Shown piece by piece: positions 16,656-25,627 of a stretch of DNA of 64,000 nt. The stretch comes from Vibrio bivalvicida. GTDB taxonomy: Bacteria; Pseudomonadota; Gammaproteobacteria; Enterobacterales; Vibrionaceae. Both the position numbers and the translations under genes were made by a program. The notes under the pieces were generated by a model. The model saw only the letters and a list, made by a program, of their open reading frames with translations. It was not told the origin of the DNA and did no database searches. Each line of letters begins with the position of its first letter. The stretch's first letter is position 1. The DNA lies in contig NZ_LLEI02000043.1 in the NCBI RefSeq assembly GCF_001399455.2, positions 248,001-312,000 on the forward strand, written 5' to 3'.

Positions 16656-18316
16656 AAACGTCCAAACCTGATTCGATCGTAGAAGACAAAACCAAATCAG
16701 CGCCAGCTACTGATGCCGATATCGGTCGCGCCAATAGCACGATTGCTGTTGAAGCTGATGATCATGACCACCATGGTCCAGCTAAGGGAATTACCCGTTG
16801 GCTCTACTCGACGAACCATAAAGACATTGGGACGCTTTACCTTTGGTTTAGCTTTAGCATGTTCTTAATCGGCGGTGCGATGGCAATGATCATTCGTGCA
16901 GAGCTTTTCCAGCCGGGTTTGCAATTGGTCGAGCCGCAGTTTTTCAATCAAATGACAACCGTTCATGGCTTAATCATGGTGTTTGGAGCAGTGATGCCGG
17001 CTTTCACTGGGCTAGCAAACTGGATGATCCCGATGATGATCGGTGCGCCAGATATGGCTCTGCCTAGAATGAACAATCTTAGTTTTTGGATTCTCCCTTT
17101 CGCTTTTGCCATTCTTATTGCTTCGCTATTTACGGAAGGCGGAGGTCCTGACTTTGGTTGGACTTTCTACGCGCCACTCTCGACGACCTATGGACCTGAC
17201 AGTACCGCGTTGTTTGTCTTTTCGGTTCATATTATGGGGATCAGCTCGATCATGGGAGCAATTAACGTGATCGTTACCATTGTCAATATGCGCGCTCCGG
17301 GAATGACATGGTTCAAAATGCCAATGTTTGTCTGGACTTGGCTTATCACGGCGTTTCTATTGATAGCTGTTATGCCTGTACTCGCGGGGGCTGTTACTAT
17401 GGTGCTCACCGATAAGTACTTTGGAACCTCGTTCTTTGATGCCGCGGGCGGCGGTGACCCCGTGATGTTCCAGCATATCTTTTGGTTCTTCGGTCACCCC
17501 GAAGTGTACATCATGATTTTGCCTTCCTTCGGTATTGTCTCTGCGATTATTCCAGCCTTTAGTGGTAAAAAGCTGTTTGGTTATCACTCGATGGTGTACG
17601 CAACTTGTAGTATCGCGCTGTTGTCCTTCCTTGTTTGGGCACACCACATGTTTACCACGGGCATGCCGGTTTTCGCCGAACTCTTCTTTATGTATTGCAC
17701 CATGCTAATAGCGGTGCCGACGGGCGTTAAGGTGTTTAACTGGGTGGCAACCATGTGGCGAGGGGCGATGACTTTTGAAACGCCGATGTTGTTCGCGATT
17801 GCGTTTATTATTTTGTTCACTATTGGCGGCTTCTCTGGGTTGATGCTCGCGATTGTGCCTGCTGATTTTCAGTATCACGATACCTATTTTGTTGTCGCCC
17901 ATTTCCACTATGTGTTGGTCTCGGGAGCTGTGTTCTCGATTATGGCGGCGGCTTACTATTGGTTGCCTAAATGGACGGGGAACATGTATGACCACAAGTT
18001 GAGTTTGTGGCATTTCTGGTGTTCGATCATTTCAGTCAATGTCCTTTTCTTCCCGATGCACTTTTTAGGCTTAGCAGGTATGCCAAGGCGTATCCCCGAT
18101 TATGCGATTCAATTTGCAGACGTTAACCAAATTGTCTCAATAGGAGGCTTTGCCTTTGGCCTGTCACAGTTAATCTTCTTGTGGCTGGTGATCAAATGCA
18201 TCAAAGGTGGTGAAAAGGCCTCGGCGAAACCTTGGGATCGTGCTGAAGGATTGGAATGGACAGTACCAAGTCCTGCACCTCATCATACTTTCTCAACACC
18301 GCCAAAAGTGGACTAG
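16652..18316 (+). CDS. ctaD: Cytochrome c oxidase subunit I
   Basis: This 554-residue heme-copper oxidase catalytic subunit has twelve membrane helices. Key segments are the low-spin heme ligand in MTTVHGLIMVFG, the CuB/Tyr crosslink region WFFGHPEVYIMILPSFG, the HH pair in VWAHHMFTTG, and the binuclear-heme ligands in YFVVAHFHYVLVSG. It reduces oxygen to water and pumps protons (A-type, judging from the HPEVY motif). A His/Asp-rich N-terminal extension (ADDHDHHGPAKG) precedes the first helix. It is translationally coupled to coxB and followed ten bases later by ctaG. Confidence 0.95.
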   Translation: MKTSKPDSIVEDKTKSAPATDADIGRANSTIAVEADDHDHHGPAKGITRWLYSTNHKDIGTLYLWFSFSMFLIGGAMAMIIRAELFQPGLQLVEPQFFNQMTTVHGLIMVFGAVMPAFTGLANWMIPMMIGAPDMALPRMNNLSFWILPFAFAILIASLFTEGGGPDFGWTFYAPLSTTYGPDSTALFVFSVHIMGISSIMGAINVIVTIVNMRAPGMTWFKMPMFVWTWLITAFLLIAVMPVLAGAVTMVLTDKYFGTSFFDAAGGGDPVMFQHIFWFFGHPEVYIMILPSFGIVSAIIPAFSGKKLFGYHSMVYATCSIALLSFLVWAHHMFTTGMPVFAELFFMYCTMLIAVPTGVKVFNWVATMWRGAMTFETPMLFAIAFIILFTIGGFSGLMLAIVPADFQYHDTYFVVAHFHYVLVSGAVFSIMAAAYYWLPKWTGNMYDHKLSLWHFWCSIISVNVLFFPMHFLGLAGMPRRIPDYAIQFADVNQIVSIGGFAFGLSQLIFLWLVIKCIKGGEKASAKPWDRAEGLEWTVPSPAPHHTFSTPPKVD

Positions 18317-18326
18317 GGACTCTGCT

Positions 18327-18926
18327 ATGGACGGGCAAGCGAAATCCAATAGAAAGCTTACGCTCAAGCTATGTGCTGCGGTTGTCGCCATGTTTGGCTT
18401 CGGTTTTGCTCTTGTCCCCTTATATGACGTGATGTGTGAAACATTAGGAATCAACGGAAAAACCAATACAGAGTCTGCGCTACAACCTCAAGGTATGGTC
18501 CCTGACACATCACGTCTTATTCGCGTAGAGTTTATGGCGCACAATAATCAAGGAATTCCTTGGTCTTTTGTCCCTGCACAAACTTCAATGGAAGTGCATC
18601 CCGGTGAAGTGATTCAAACCGCTTACTTCGCTAAGAATTTGTCTTCTAAAGATATTGTCGGCCAAGCTGTGCCATCGGTCTCTCCGGGGCTAGGTGCTAC
18701 CTATTTCAACAAAATTGAATGTTTCTGTTTTAATCAACAGCCTTTGCAGGCTGCTGGAAAAGCAGAAATGCCGCTGATTTTCTATATCGAACCGGATATC
18801 CCAGACTCGATTCATACCCTGACTTTGTCGTACACCTTATATGACATCACAGAGAAAACGACCTCAACCGAGTTAGCTAACGTTTCATCATCAAGCGATG
18901 AGATTTTGCAAGGAGCAGCACAATGA
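18327..18926 (+). CDS. ctaG: Cytochrome c oxidase assembly protein CtaG (Cox11)
   Basis: This 199-residue copper chaperone delivers Cu to the CuB site of subunit I. It has one N-terminal helix (residues ~12-32), then a periplasmic Cox11 domain with the copper-binding IECFCFNQQ (residues ~131-139) and the PLYDVMCETLG segment after the membrane helix. The reading frame extends upstream inside ctaD, but ATG 18327 follows a clear gap and gives the family length. Its stop overlaps the ctaE start by four bases. Confidence 0.93.
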   Translation: MDGQAKSNRKLTLKLCAAVVAMFGFGFALVPLYDVMCETLGINGKTNTESALQPQGMVPDTSRLIRVEFMAHNNQGIPWSFVPAQTSMEVHPGEVIQTAYFAKNLSSKDIVGQAVPSVSPGLGATYFNKIECFCFNQQPLQAAGKAEMPLIFYIEPDIPDSIHTLTLSYTLYDITEKTTSTELANVSSSSDEILQGAAQ

Positions 18927-19807
18927 GTTCAAAACATCAACCCTATTACGTTCCCGCTCAAAGTAGCTGGCCGATTGTTGGCGCTGTTGCTTTGTTTTTA
19001 ATTGCTGTCGGTGCAGGCTTGACCGTACAGAACATGGCTGAAGGTGGGGATGGAAGTGTCTTTGGCAAGCTGATTTTGCTCGCGGGCTTTATCTTTCTGC
19101 TCTATATGTTCGCGGGTTGGTTTAGCAACGTTATTACTGAATCTATGAGTGGTAAGAATTCTGCTCAGTTGTCCCGTTCTTATAGGCAAGGGATGAGCTG
19201 GTTTATTTTTTCTGAAGTGATGTTCTTTGGCGCTTTCTTCGGCGCTCTTTTTTACGCGCGTATGATTTCTGTGCCTTGGCTTGGCGGGGCAGGTAACAAT
19301 GCCATGACCCATGAGGTTATCTGGCCGACATTTGAGGCTTTATGGCCATTAACGACTACTCCAGGTGGAGACACGACCAATGCTATGCCTTGGCAAGGCT
19401 TGCCATTAATCAACACGATTATCCTGCTCACTTCTTCGATTACTCTTCATCTAGCGCATGTCAGTTTAGAGCAGAATAAGCGTATGGCGTTGATTGTCTG
19501 GCTTGAAATCACAATTGTTTTGGCGTGTTTCTTCTTGTACTACCAAGGGGTTGAGTACGCACATGCCTATCAAGATTTAGGCTTAACGCTTCAATCAGGA
19601 ATTTATGGCAATACCTTTTTCTTATTAACCGGGTTCCATGGCATGCATGTTCTATTGGGCACCACATTTTTGATCATATTGCTGGCTAGAGTGGCAAAAG
19701 ATCATTTCACGCCCAAAGACCATTTTGCCTTTCAGGCTGGTAGTTGGTATTGGCATTTTGTTGATGTGGTGTGGCTATGCTTGTTCGTCTTTGTATACGT
19801 GCTTTAA
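18923..19807 (+). CDS. ctaE: Cytochrome c oxidase subunit III
   Basis: This 294-residue polytopic subunit III has the family pattern of seven helices. Segments such as GMSWFIFSEVMFFGAFFGA (residues ~90-108), a long periplasmic loop, SITLHLAHVSL, FLLTGFHGMHVLLGT (~230-244) and SWYWHFVDVVWLCLFV (~275-290) are characteristic. It stabilises the oxidase core. It is coupled to ctaG by a four-base overlap. The next gene in the same direction, SURF1, lies beyond an opposite-strand DUF2909 gene. Confidence 0.95.
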   Translation: MSSKHQPYYVPAQSSWPIVGAVALFLIAVGAGLTVQNMAEGGDGSVFGKLILLAGFIFLLYMFAGWFSNVITESMSGKNSAQLSRSYRQGMSWFIFSEVMFFGAFFGALFYARMISVPWLGGAGNNAMTHEVIWPTFEALWPLTTTPGGDTTNAMPWQGLPLINTIILLTSSITLHLAHVSLEQNKRMALIVWLEITIVLACFFLYYQGVEYAHAYQDLGLTLQSGIYGNTFFLLTGFHGMHVLLGTTFLIILLARVAKDHFTPKDHFAFQAGSWYWHFVDVVWLCLFVFVYVL

Positions 19808-19824
19808 CGTTAATCTAAACAGTG

Positions 19825-20073
19825 CTAGTAAGGGCGTACGTTAGGTTCAATTAGGCCGCTTAATAAGGCGGCCACCATTAACACAATAGCGAGTGCAGAA
19901 AGGAAAACGCGGCGACCTAAATAAAAGCTCATGGGTTTGTCATCTGGGAGGGAATCTTCATCAGAGTCGTCTTCCGATTCGGGACCTTTAACCATTTCAA
20001 ACATCGCTCTACCGAGGTTAACAAGGATGAAGAGTAGCAGCAGTACTAGGACAAGTTTGAATATGAATACCAT
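19825..20073 (-). CDS. DUF2909-like twin-helix membrane protein
   Basis: This 82-residue protein has two membrane helices, FKLVLVLLLLFILVNLGRAMF at the N-terminus and VFLSALAIVLMVAALLSGLI near the C-terminus. They are joined by an acidic linker (ESEDDSDEDSLPDD). The pattern fits the small twin-transmembrane proteins found in cytochrome oxidase loci of other gammaproteobacteria; function unknown. An upstream Met would add 29 unlikely residues; AAGGAA upstream supports 20073. It is opposite in direction to the oxidase genes, and its start codon overlaps the SURF1 start region. Confidence 0.78.
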   Translation of the reverse strand: MVFIFKLVLVLLLLFILVNLGRAMFEMVKGPESEDDSDEDSLPDDKPMSFYLGRRVFLSALAIVLMVAALLSGLIEPNVRPY

Positions 20074-20812
20074 GAGTGGTTCCTTTTTTGCTCCGCTGAA
20101 AACCACAAGGTTTGTGGTTGTTTGTCTAATAACTGTGGTCGCCTTTTCGATATTGATCAACTTAGGTTTATGGCAATTATCTAGAGCAGATGAGAAAAGC
20201 CAAATAGAGCAAAAGGTTATACAGAGAGCGCAAATGTCACCTATTGGTTTATCTGATCTGACTCAGGAACAAATCAGTAACCCAACTGGGGTAAAAGTAG
20301 TGCTTAGCGCGATCCCAGTGATGGATAAGTACTTGTTGCTAGATAACCAAAGTGTTGATGGCAAGGTAGGTTATTTGGCGTTGCAGTTAGTGAAAACACA
20401 ATCTGGAAAATACCTGTTGCTCGAACGCGGTTTTGTTGAAGCGCCTGATTTACGCTCACAGCTGCCACAGGTTGATTGGTTAAATGGCGAGCATGCACTG
20501 GAAGGCAGGCTTTATCGCAAATCGAGAAATCCGCTCAGCAAAGATTTGCACTTGGAGCAAGGCACGATGAGTCGAATTCAGAATCTTAATTTTGCTCAGT
20601 TAGAGCAGCATTGGCAGATCGAATTAGAACCTTTTGTTGTGCAGCCGTTGGTTGAGTCTTGGCCTTATATTCAGCCTTGGCAACCAGTCTCAATGAATCC
20701 AGACAAGCACTTAGGCTATGCAGTGCAGTGGTTTTCCATGGCGGCAGTACTTGCGTTGTTAAGTGTCGGCTTACTAGTCAAAGCTTTGAAGCAGGGAGTA
20801 AAAGATGAGTAA
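20063..20812 (+). CDS. SURF1-family cytochrome oxidase biogenesis protein
   Basis: This ~249-residue protein has an N-terminal helix ending LGLWQLSRADEK, the usual SURF1 start (LGxWQLxRaxeK). A periplasmic domain follows with YLLLDNQSVDGKVGYL and LLERGFVE, and a second C-terminal helix (WFSMAAVLALLSVGLLV). SURF1 assists heme a insertion in subunit I. ATG 20063 is preceded by AGGACAAG; ATG 20072 (MSGSFF) is an alternative. The start lies inside the 5' end of the opposite DUF2909 gene. The stop overlaps the next gene by eight bases. Confidence 0.85.
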   Translation: MNTMSGSFFAPLKTTRFVVVCLITVVAFSILINLGLWQLSRADEKSQIEQKVIQRAQMSPIGLSDLTQEQISNPTGVKVVLSAIPVMDKYLLLDNQSVDGKVGYLALQLVKTQSGKYLLLERGFVEAPDLRSQLPQVDWLNGEHALEGRLYRKSRNPLSKDLHLEQGTMSRIQNLNFAQLEQHWQIELEPFVVQPLVESWPYIQPWQPVSMNPDKHLGYAVQWFSMAAVLALLSVGLLVKALKQGVKDE

Positions 20813-21347
20813 CCCAGTTTTAAGAGGAAGGATCATTTTTGTCAGCTTAGTGGTGATGTTTGCATTACCTGCCATTATTGCCAAAACAGTATTGAGCCAA
20901 CACTGGTATCAAGCGGGTGTAACCAACAAGGGCGAACTTATTGAACCGGTGGCGACATTGGAATCGTTAGGTATCGATAACCCTTACCAACAGAGCCAGT
21001 GGCAGCTTGGTTATGTGGTTCCGGATCAATGCGATGAGTTCTGTCAGCAACAAATCTATTTACTTGGTCAGAGCCATATCGCACTGGGTAAGTACCAACA
21101 ACGTGTGCAACCCGTGCTGATATCTACGCCTAGCAGCGAGGTATTGGCAAACTCAGAATATGCTCAGATAAAAGTAAATGATGGCTTTTCTCAGCTTGTT
21201 GATCAATTTGAATACGTAATTGTTGATCCTCTGGGCCAGTTGGTGATGCGTTATCCCAAAGTGAGCAAACAAGGTGAGTTGGTTGCACAAAGCAAGGGAT
21301 TACTTGCCGATTTTCGTAAGCTGCTCAAGTTATCTCGCGTTGGCTAA
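20805..21347 (+). CDS. Sco-like membrane-anchored protein of the oxidase locus
   Basis: This 180-residue protein has one N-terminal helix (residues ~8-27) and a periplasmic domain that looks thioredoxin/Sco-like. It shows WQLGYVVPDQCDEFCQQQIYLLGQ (split here by eye into strand, CxxxC at ~78-82 and helix) and later FEYVIVDPLGQLVMRYP. Sco proteins use CxxxC to prepare the CuA site of subunit II, and no classical Sco gene is present elsewhere in this locus, so this may fill that role (inference). Proteins in this position are usually annotated hypothetical. It is coupled to SURF1 and followed by ctaA. Confidence 0.7.
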   Translation: MSNPVLRGRIIFVSLVVMFALPAIIAKTVLSQHWYQAGVTNKGELIEPVATLESLGIDNPYQQSQWQLGYVVPDQCDEFCQQQIYLLGQSHIALGKYQQRVQPVLISTPSSEVLANSEYAQIKVNDGFSQLVDQFEYVIVDPLGQLVMRYPKVSKQGELVAQSKGLLADFRKLLKLSRVG

Positions 21348-21365
21348 TCCGCTAGGAGTCATGAT

Positions 21366-22406
21366 ATGAAGTTGATCAACCTTGTCAGATTCAGTCTTAT
21401 CCTCACATTCATTGTTGTCATGCTCGGCGCGTACACACGACTTGCGGATGCAGGACTCGGGTGTCCTGATTGGCCGGGTTGTTATGGTCAGTTAACCGTC
21501 CCTAATGAGCAGCATGAAATCGCTTTGGCTCAATCGCTGTACCCATCTCTTACCGTTGAAGCCAATAAAGCTTGGCTCGAAATGATTCACCGTTACTTTG
21601 CAGGAACTCTGGGTTTAGTGGTGTTTGCCATTACTTTTATTGGTGTCAGAACAGGGCAAATACCAATCGCGATGGCTTCGGCAATTTCTGTCGTGGTGAT
21701 ATTTCAAGCCTTACTTGGAATGTGGACAGTGACCATGATGTTAATGCCAATCATTGTAATGGGTCACTTGCTTGGAGGTTTTACCTTATTCAGTTTGCTA
21801 GCGCTAACTCACTGGGGACTCGAAGCGAGGCAAACTCCCTTGGTTAAGGATCGCAATAAGGCAAGGCAGAGATTGAAGCTATTAGCTGCTTCGACGCTTG
21901 TGGTGGTGGTGCTGCAAATTGCGTTAGGCGGTTGGGCATCTTCTAATTATGCTGCGTTGATGTGTACGACTCTTCCGATATGTGAAGGAAACTGGACTTC
22001 TTATCTCGACTTCGGGCGCGCTTTTGAATTGATTCAACCCAAACAAGAAAGCTATGAGTTTGGCACGTTAGATTACGGCGCGCGGATGACAATTCATGTT
22101 ACGCATCGAGTGGGAGCTGTTGTCGTCACTCTGTTTGTTTCGGCATTAGCATTTATGCTGTTCGCGGAGAAAAAACATGCTTACACCAAAGTAGCGAAAG
22201 GGTTATTGCTGATGCTGGCTATTCAAATTGCACTCGGCATAGGTAACGTATTATTGAGCTTACCTTTGGTTATCGCGGTGGCACACAATCTAGGGGCTGC
22301 TTTGTTGCTTTTGATCGTATTACGAACCAACTATCTAATTTGGCAAACCAGTCATCAGTCTGCAGTGGATTCTGCTCTGATTAATAAGGAGAGTGCGCAT
22401 GAGTAA
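21366..22406 (+). CDS. ctaA: Heme A synthase CtaA (COX15)
   Basis: This 346-residue eight-helix membrane enzyme oxidises the methyl group of heme O to give heme A. Family features seen are [19 protein letters not shown] at residues ~22-40 with paired cysteines, the heme-ligand histidines in EMIHRYFAG (~71-79) and MGHLLGGF, a second GCP-like loop with CTTLPIC (~200-206), and THRVGAVVV (~240-248). The ribosome site lies after the preceding stop; its 3' end overlaps cyoE by eight bases. With cyoE it supplies heme A for subunit I. Confidence 0.93.
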   Translation: MKLINLVRFSLILTFIVVMLGAYTRLADAGLGCPDWPGCYGQLTVPNEQHEIALAQSLYPSLTVEANKAWLEMIHRYFAGTLGLVVFAITFIGVRTGQIPIAMASAISVVVIFQALLGMWTVTMMLMPIIVMGHLLGGFTLFSLLALTHWGLEARQTPLVKDRNKARQRLKLLAASTLVVVVLQIALGGWASSNYAALMCTTLPICEGNWTSYLDFGRAFELIQPKQESYEFGTLDYGARMTIHVTHRVGAVVVTLFVSALAFMLFAEKKHAYTKVAKGLLLMLAIQIALGIGNVLLSLPLVIAVAHNLGAALLLLIVLRTNYLIWQTSHQSAVDSALINKESAHE

Positions 22407-23295
22407 AACACTATCTGTTACTGCTCAAGAGAGAGCACTATGGCGTAGCTACTTGGCATTGACTAAGCCTAAAGTCGTTGCTCTGATGTTACTGACCGCG
22501 GTAGTCGGAATGTGTCTTGCGGTTCCTGGCGCATTGCCTGTACAAGGTACAGTGCTTGGGCTTTTAGGCATTGGATTGATGGCAGGTTCGGCGGCGGCAT
22601 TTAATCATCTGATAGACCAGCGCATAGACGCGGTTATGGCTCGAACTTACAAAAGGCCGCTACCCTCAGGAGAAATCAAGTCTAGCCATGTATTTGCTTT
22701 CGCGGTTGCGATCGGGGTGTTGGGTTTCACCGTTCTTTATATCGGTGTGAATGCTTTAACGGCATGGTTAACGTTTGCGAGCTTGCTTGGCTATGCAGTG
22801 GTGTACACCATGTACTTAAAGCGTGCGACACCGCAGAACATTGTGATTGCAGGAATAGCGGGAGCCATGCCACCACTATTAGGCTGGACAGCCGTGACTG
22901 GAGAGATGCACGCCAATGGTTGGCTGTTAGTGATGATTATCTTCATCTGGACACCACCGCACTTTTGGGCATTAGCGATCCACCGCAAAGATGACTACGC
23001 GAAAGCGGATATTCCAATGTTGCCCGTTACTCACGGTATTGAATACACTAAAACGTCCATTTTGCTCTATACAGTGCTACTTGCTTTAGTGTGTTTGTTA
23101 CCTGCTTTAGTGGGTATGGCGGGCATATTATATTGGGTTGGATCGACAGCTCTAAGCTTAGGTTTTATTGGACATGCATGGAAACTCAAGTTCAACCCAG
23201 ATGAGAAATCAGCGATTGAAACGTTCAAGTTTTCTATCTATCACTTAATGTTTTTGTTCCTGTTGCTGCTGGTGGATCATTACATAACTGTCTAA
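22399..23295 (+). CDS. cyoE: Protoheme IX farnesyltransferase (heme O synthase)
   Basis: This 298-residue UbiA-family polytopic prenyltransferase adds the farnesyl tail to heme B to make heme O. It shows [18 protein letters not shown] at the N-terminus, the Asp-rich [21 protein letters not shown] split across residues ~69-89 (DxxxD), GWTAVTGE, and the second Asp motif in [16 protein letters not shown]. Preferred start is ATG 22399; a GTG six bases earlier is in frame. ctaB is the equivalent name in oxidase loci. It is the last gene of the cytochrome oxidase unit. Confidence 0.93.
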   Translation: MSKTLSVTAQERALWRSYLALTKPKVVALMLLTAVVGMCLAVPGALPVQGTVLGLLGIGLMAGSAAAFNHLIDQRIDAVMARTYKRPLPSGEIKSSHVFAFAVAIGVLGFTVLYIGVNALTAWLTFASLLGYAVVYTMYLKRATPQNIVIAGIAGAMPPLLGWTAVTGEMHANGWLLVMIIFIWTPPHFWALAIHRKDDYAKADIPMLPVTHGIEYTKTSILLYTVLLALVCLLPALVGMAGILYWVGSTALSLGFIGHAWKLKFNPDEKSAIETFKFSIYHLMFLFLLLLVDHYITV

Positions 23296-23347
23296 ATATT
23301 AAGACGACGCCAAGATGCGCTTTTTTCTGCAATAAACTTCAGCTAGT

Positions 23348-23384
23348 CTACTGAGCGTTTTGTTTTCCTCAGTAGTAGGCTTTT
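23348..23384 (+). terminator. Hairpin between cyoE and the VanZ-like gene
   Basis: Perfect stem CTACTGAG (23348-23355) / CTCAGTAG (23368-23375) with a 12-base loop. GGC TTTT follows, running directly into the ATG of the next gene. Probably ends the oxidase transcript, and may partly mask the next ribosome site. Confidence 0.6.
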
Positions 23385-23804
23385 ATGTACTTGGTCGAGC
23401 AGCTTTTTAGTAAAAGATTGATTGTTCTTTTTAGCCTAATGGCTATGGGCGGTGGCGCATCGATGGCAAAATCATTTGATTTTCATGGTGACGCGATACG
23501 AGCACTTGAGTCTACCTTAGGGGGCGCTTGGGTATTGCATGCCACGGTAGCGACTACTCTCGGATTTATCGCCGCGTGGTCGACACCCGTTTCTTACTAT
23601 CATTACCATCGGTTGATCCTCTCCCCTTGGGTGCTAGGTTTACTGGTGATGGTCTCCTTAGATGAACTGCTGCAAATGTTTAATCCACTGCGTGAGTTTG
23701 CTGTGCTCGACCTGACCATTAATCTGTTTTGTGTAACGTTAGGTGCTTTGCTTTACGTAAATTTCCTGAAGTTAAAGTTTCCCCTGGGCAGTAAGGCCGT
23801 TTGA
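23385..23804 (+). CDS. VanZ-like membrane protein
   Basis: This 139-residue protein has about four hydrophobic segments and the VanZ-family C-terminal pattern SLDELLQMFNPLREFAVLDL (residues ~91-110), followed by a last helix. The Asp/Glu-x-x-Q, P-x-R and D signature residues are present. VanZ-family proteins are membrane proteins of uncertain role; the founding member gives low-level teicoplanin resistance. No link to oxidase assembly is evident apart from position. It converges with the ABC permease gene eight bases away. Confidence 0.72.
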   Translation: MYLVEQLFSKRLIVLFSLMAMGGGASMAKSFDFHGDAIRALESTLGGAWVLHATVATTLGFIAAWSTPVSYYHYHRLILSPWVLGLLVMVSLDELLQMFNPLREFAVLDLTINLFCVTLGALLYVNFLKLKFPLGSKAV

Positions 23805-23811
23805 TTTTCAG

Positions 23812-24723
23812 CTACCGATTAAGATGTCTTAGGCTCCTCTTTTCCAGCTTTTTAAAGAAAAGTGACAAAGATAAACAGATCGAAAGATAGCATAGTCCGA
23901 CAATCAACCAAATTTCAAAAATCAGACCTGACGAGTTGGCGATTTCAGTGCCGACGAACGTCATTTCTTGAATAGAGATGAGTGAGACGATCGAAGTGTC
24001 CTTGACTAGCGAGATAGCTTGTCCAGCTAATGCGGGAGTGATAACCGCGAGTACTTGTGGAGCAATCACATAGCGATATTTCGGCCATCCTGAGATACCT
24101 AATGAATCTGCGGCTTCCCATTGTCCCTCTGGAATCCCAGATAAACCAGAACGCACCACTTCAGCGACATAAGCTGCCGATAGTAGTCCAACGCAAAGTA
24201 CACCAGACAGTAGGTTTTCCCATAAATTGGCAGGACCAAATAATACAGACTGTAGCCAGTTAATGTTTCCAGAATACTCTCTTAGTACACTATCTAAACC
24301 CAACAATGGAATCAGCTGGTTAGAGATAAAAAAGTAAAATATGAAGACAAACACCAAAGGAGGAATATTTCGAATTAGTTGAACGAACATATTTGCCGGT
24401 ACAGCAAATAGAGTGATTTTAGAGTGTCGAGCGACGCCGAGCGCTGTTCCTAAACTTAGGGCTAATATCATTCCCCAAACACTCAATCTTAAAGTGGCAA
24501 CCAATCCTTGGAAAAAATAGGGTAGTGAACCGTTTGCGCGTGGTGTAAAAAGTAAAGATAACGCTTCTTGCCAGCGCCAAGTATAATTAACCCCTGCCGA
24601 AGAGCGGTAGTAAATCCAGTAGCTGAATCCGGCTAATAGCAGCAACAAAACGATATCGAGTTTGTTGATAGAGGGCCTGCTTACTGATGGCGAAATTGAG
24701 GTTAGAGCGTTACTTTTAGTCAC
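23812..24723 (-). CDS. Amino-acid ABC transporter permease (second permease)
   Basis: This 303-residue HisM/GltJ-type permease is longer than usual because of an N-terminal helix. Visible features are WRWQEALSLLF, the region GLVATLRLSVWGMILAL (~70), FVQLIRNIPPLVFVFIFYF (~113-131), and the EAA loop EAADSLGISGWPKYRYVIAPQ (~203-223) that contacts the ATPase. It is predicted to import polar amino acids with the three genes upstream. It is the last gene of the operon on this strand, separated from the binding-protein gene by a hairpin. Confidence 0.88.
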   Translation of the reverse strand: MTKSNALTSISPSVSRPSINKLDIVLLLLLAGFSYWIYYRSSAGVNYTWRWQEALSLLFTPRANGSLPYFFQGLVATLRLSVWGMILALSLGTALGVARHSKITLFAVPANMFVQLIRNIPPLVFVFIFYFFISNQLIPLLGLDSVLREYSGNINWLQSVLFGPANLWENLLSGVLCVGLLSAAYVAEVVRSGLSGIPEGQWEAADSLGISGWPKYRYVIAPQVLAVITPALAGQAISLVKDTSIVSLISIQEMTFVGTEIANSSGLIFEIWLIVGLCYLSICLSLSLFFKKLEKRSLRHLNR

Positions 24724-24743
24724 TTATTTATTCCACGGTAAGA

Positions 24744-24769
24744 GCCTCTGACTTACCTAAATCAGAGGC
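24744..24769 (-). terminator. Intercistronic stem-loop after the binding-protein gene
   Basis: Arms GCCTCTGA / TCAGAGGC with a 10-base loop and no T-run adjoining. Placed just after the solute-binding-protein stop, it more likely limits read-through or protects the upstream mRNA 3' end than terminates fully. Confidence 0.6.
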
Positions 24770-24776
24770 GATCAAG

Positions 24777-25616
24777 TTATTGGCCTGAAGCGATCTGATC
24801 TTGCCAGTCTAGTGTGGAGAACCAGTATTCATAACGCTCTTTTAACCATCCGTCTTGCGTACGTGCCTGGATCCAACTGTTGAAGAAGGCTTCTTTGTCG
24901 GCCTCGCCTAAACGGACAGCAAACGCTTCGTTGCCTTTAGACAAACGTTCCGTGAAAGGAATAAAGAGTTTATCGCTGTTTTTAACCGCTTCGTGTTCCG
25001 GCTTTGGGCTCGAGGCAATCACTGCATGTGCATTGCCGTTAAGCACTTCTTGGAACGCCTGTGCATCATCGTCAAATTGAAGAATTTTAGCTTTCGGGAA
25101 AGTTTCACGAGCAACTTGTACAGTAAAGGCTCCGCGACGTGCGGCAATTTTTACTCGGCGAGAGTTGAAGTCACTCAACTCAGAGAATCCGTCTGCGAGC
25201 TCTTTGTTCGCCGCTACCTGAACGCCAGAATGGGAGTAGGGAGTAGAGAACAACACACTTTTCGAACGCTCTGAAGTAATACTCATACCTCCAATGATGA
25301 CATCGAACTTTTTTGCGAGTAGTGCTGGGATAATGCCATCCCAAGCCGTAGGTACAAATTCGACTTGCCAGCCTGAATCTTTGGCAAGACGTTTAGCAAC
25401 ATCTATTTCAAAACCAATTAACTCACCTTGCTTATTGCGCATTGCCCAAGGAACGAAAGTTGACATGCCAACACGTAAAGTGCCGCGATCATTAATTCTA
25501 TCTAAGTTCGGTGTTTCAGAAGCTAAACTAGGTAAGCTAATCGCGAGACCTAACAACGCGGTAATGGCTGCTTTAAAACCTTTCCCTGAAATGCGTTTTT
25601 TTCCTATGTTGATCAT
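24777..25616 (-). CDS. Amino-acid ABC transporter substrate-binding protein
   Basis: This 279-residue periplasmic family-3 binding protein has a signal peptide (to LPSLAS). It shows the family opening LRVGMSTFVPWAMRNKQGEL and GFEIDVAKRLAKDSG, and the hinge-domain motifs DVIIGGMSITSERSKSVLFS (~97-116) and KIAARRGAFTVQVARETFP. Ligand likely a polar or charged amino acid, unresolved. An upstream ATG (25643) is in frame, but AGAGGA before 25616 and the signal peptide favour the shorter form. It sits third in an unusual order: ATPase, permease, binding protein, permease. Confidence 0.9.
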   Translation of the reverse strand: MINIGKKRISGKGFKAAITALLGLAISLPSLASETPNLDRINDRGTLRVGMSTFVPWAMRNKQGELIGFEIDVAKRLAKDSGWQVEFVPTAWDGIIPALLAKKFDVIIGGMSITSERSKSVLFSTPYSHSGVQVAANKELADGFSELSDFNSRRVKIAARRGAFTVQVARETFPKAKILQFDDDAQAFQEVLNGNAHAVIASSPKPEHEAVKNSDKLFIPFTERLSKGNEAFAVRLGEADKEAFFNSWIQARTQDGWLKERYEYWFSTLDWQDQIASGQ

Positions 25617-25627
25617 TGAAGTGTCCT

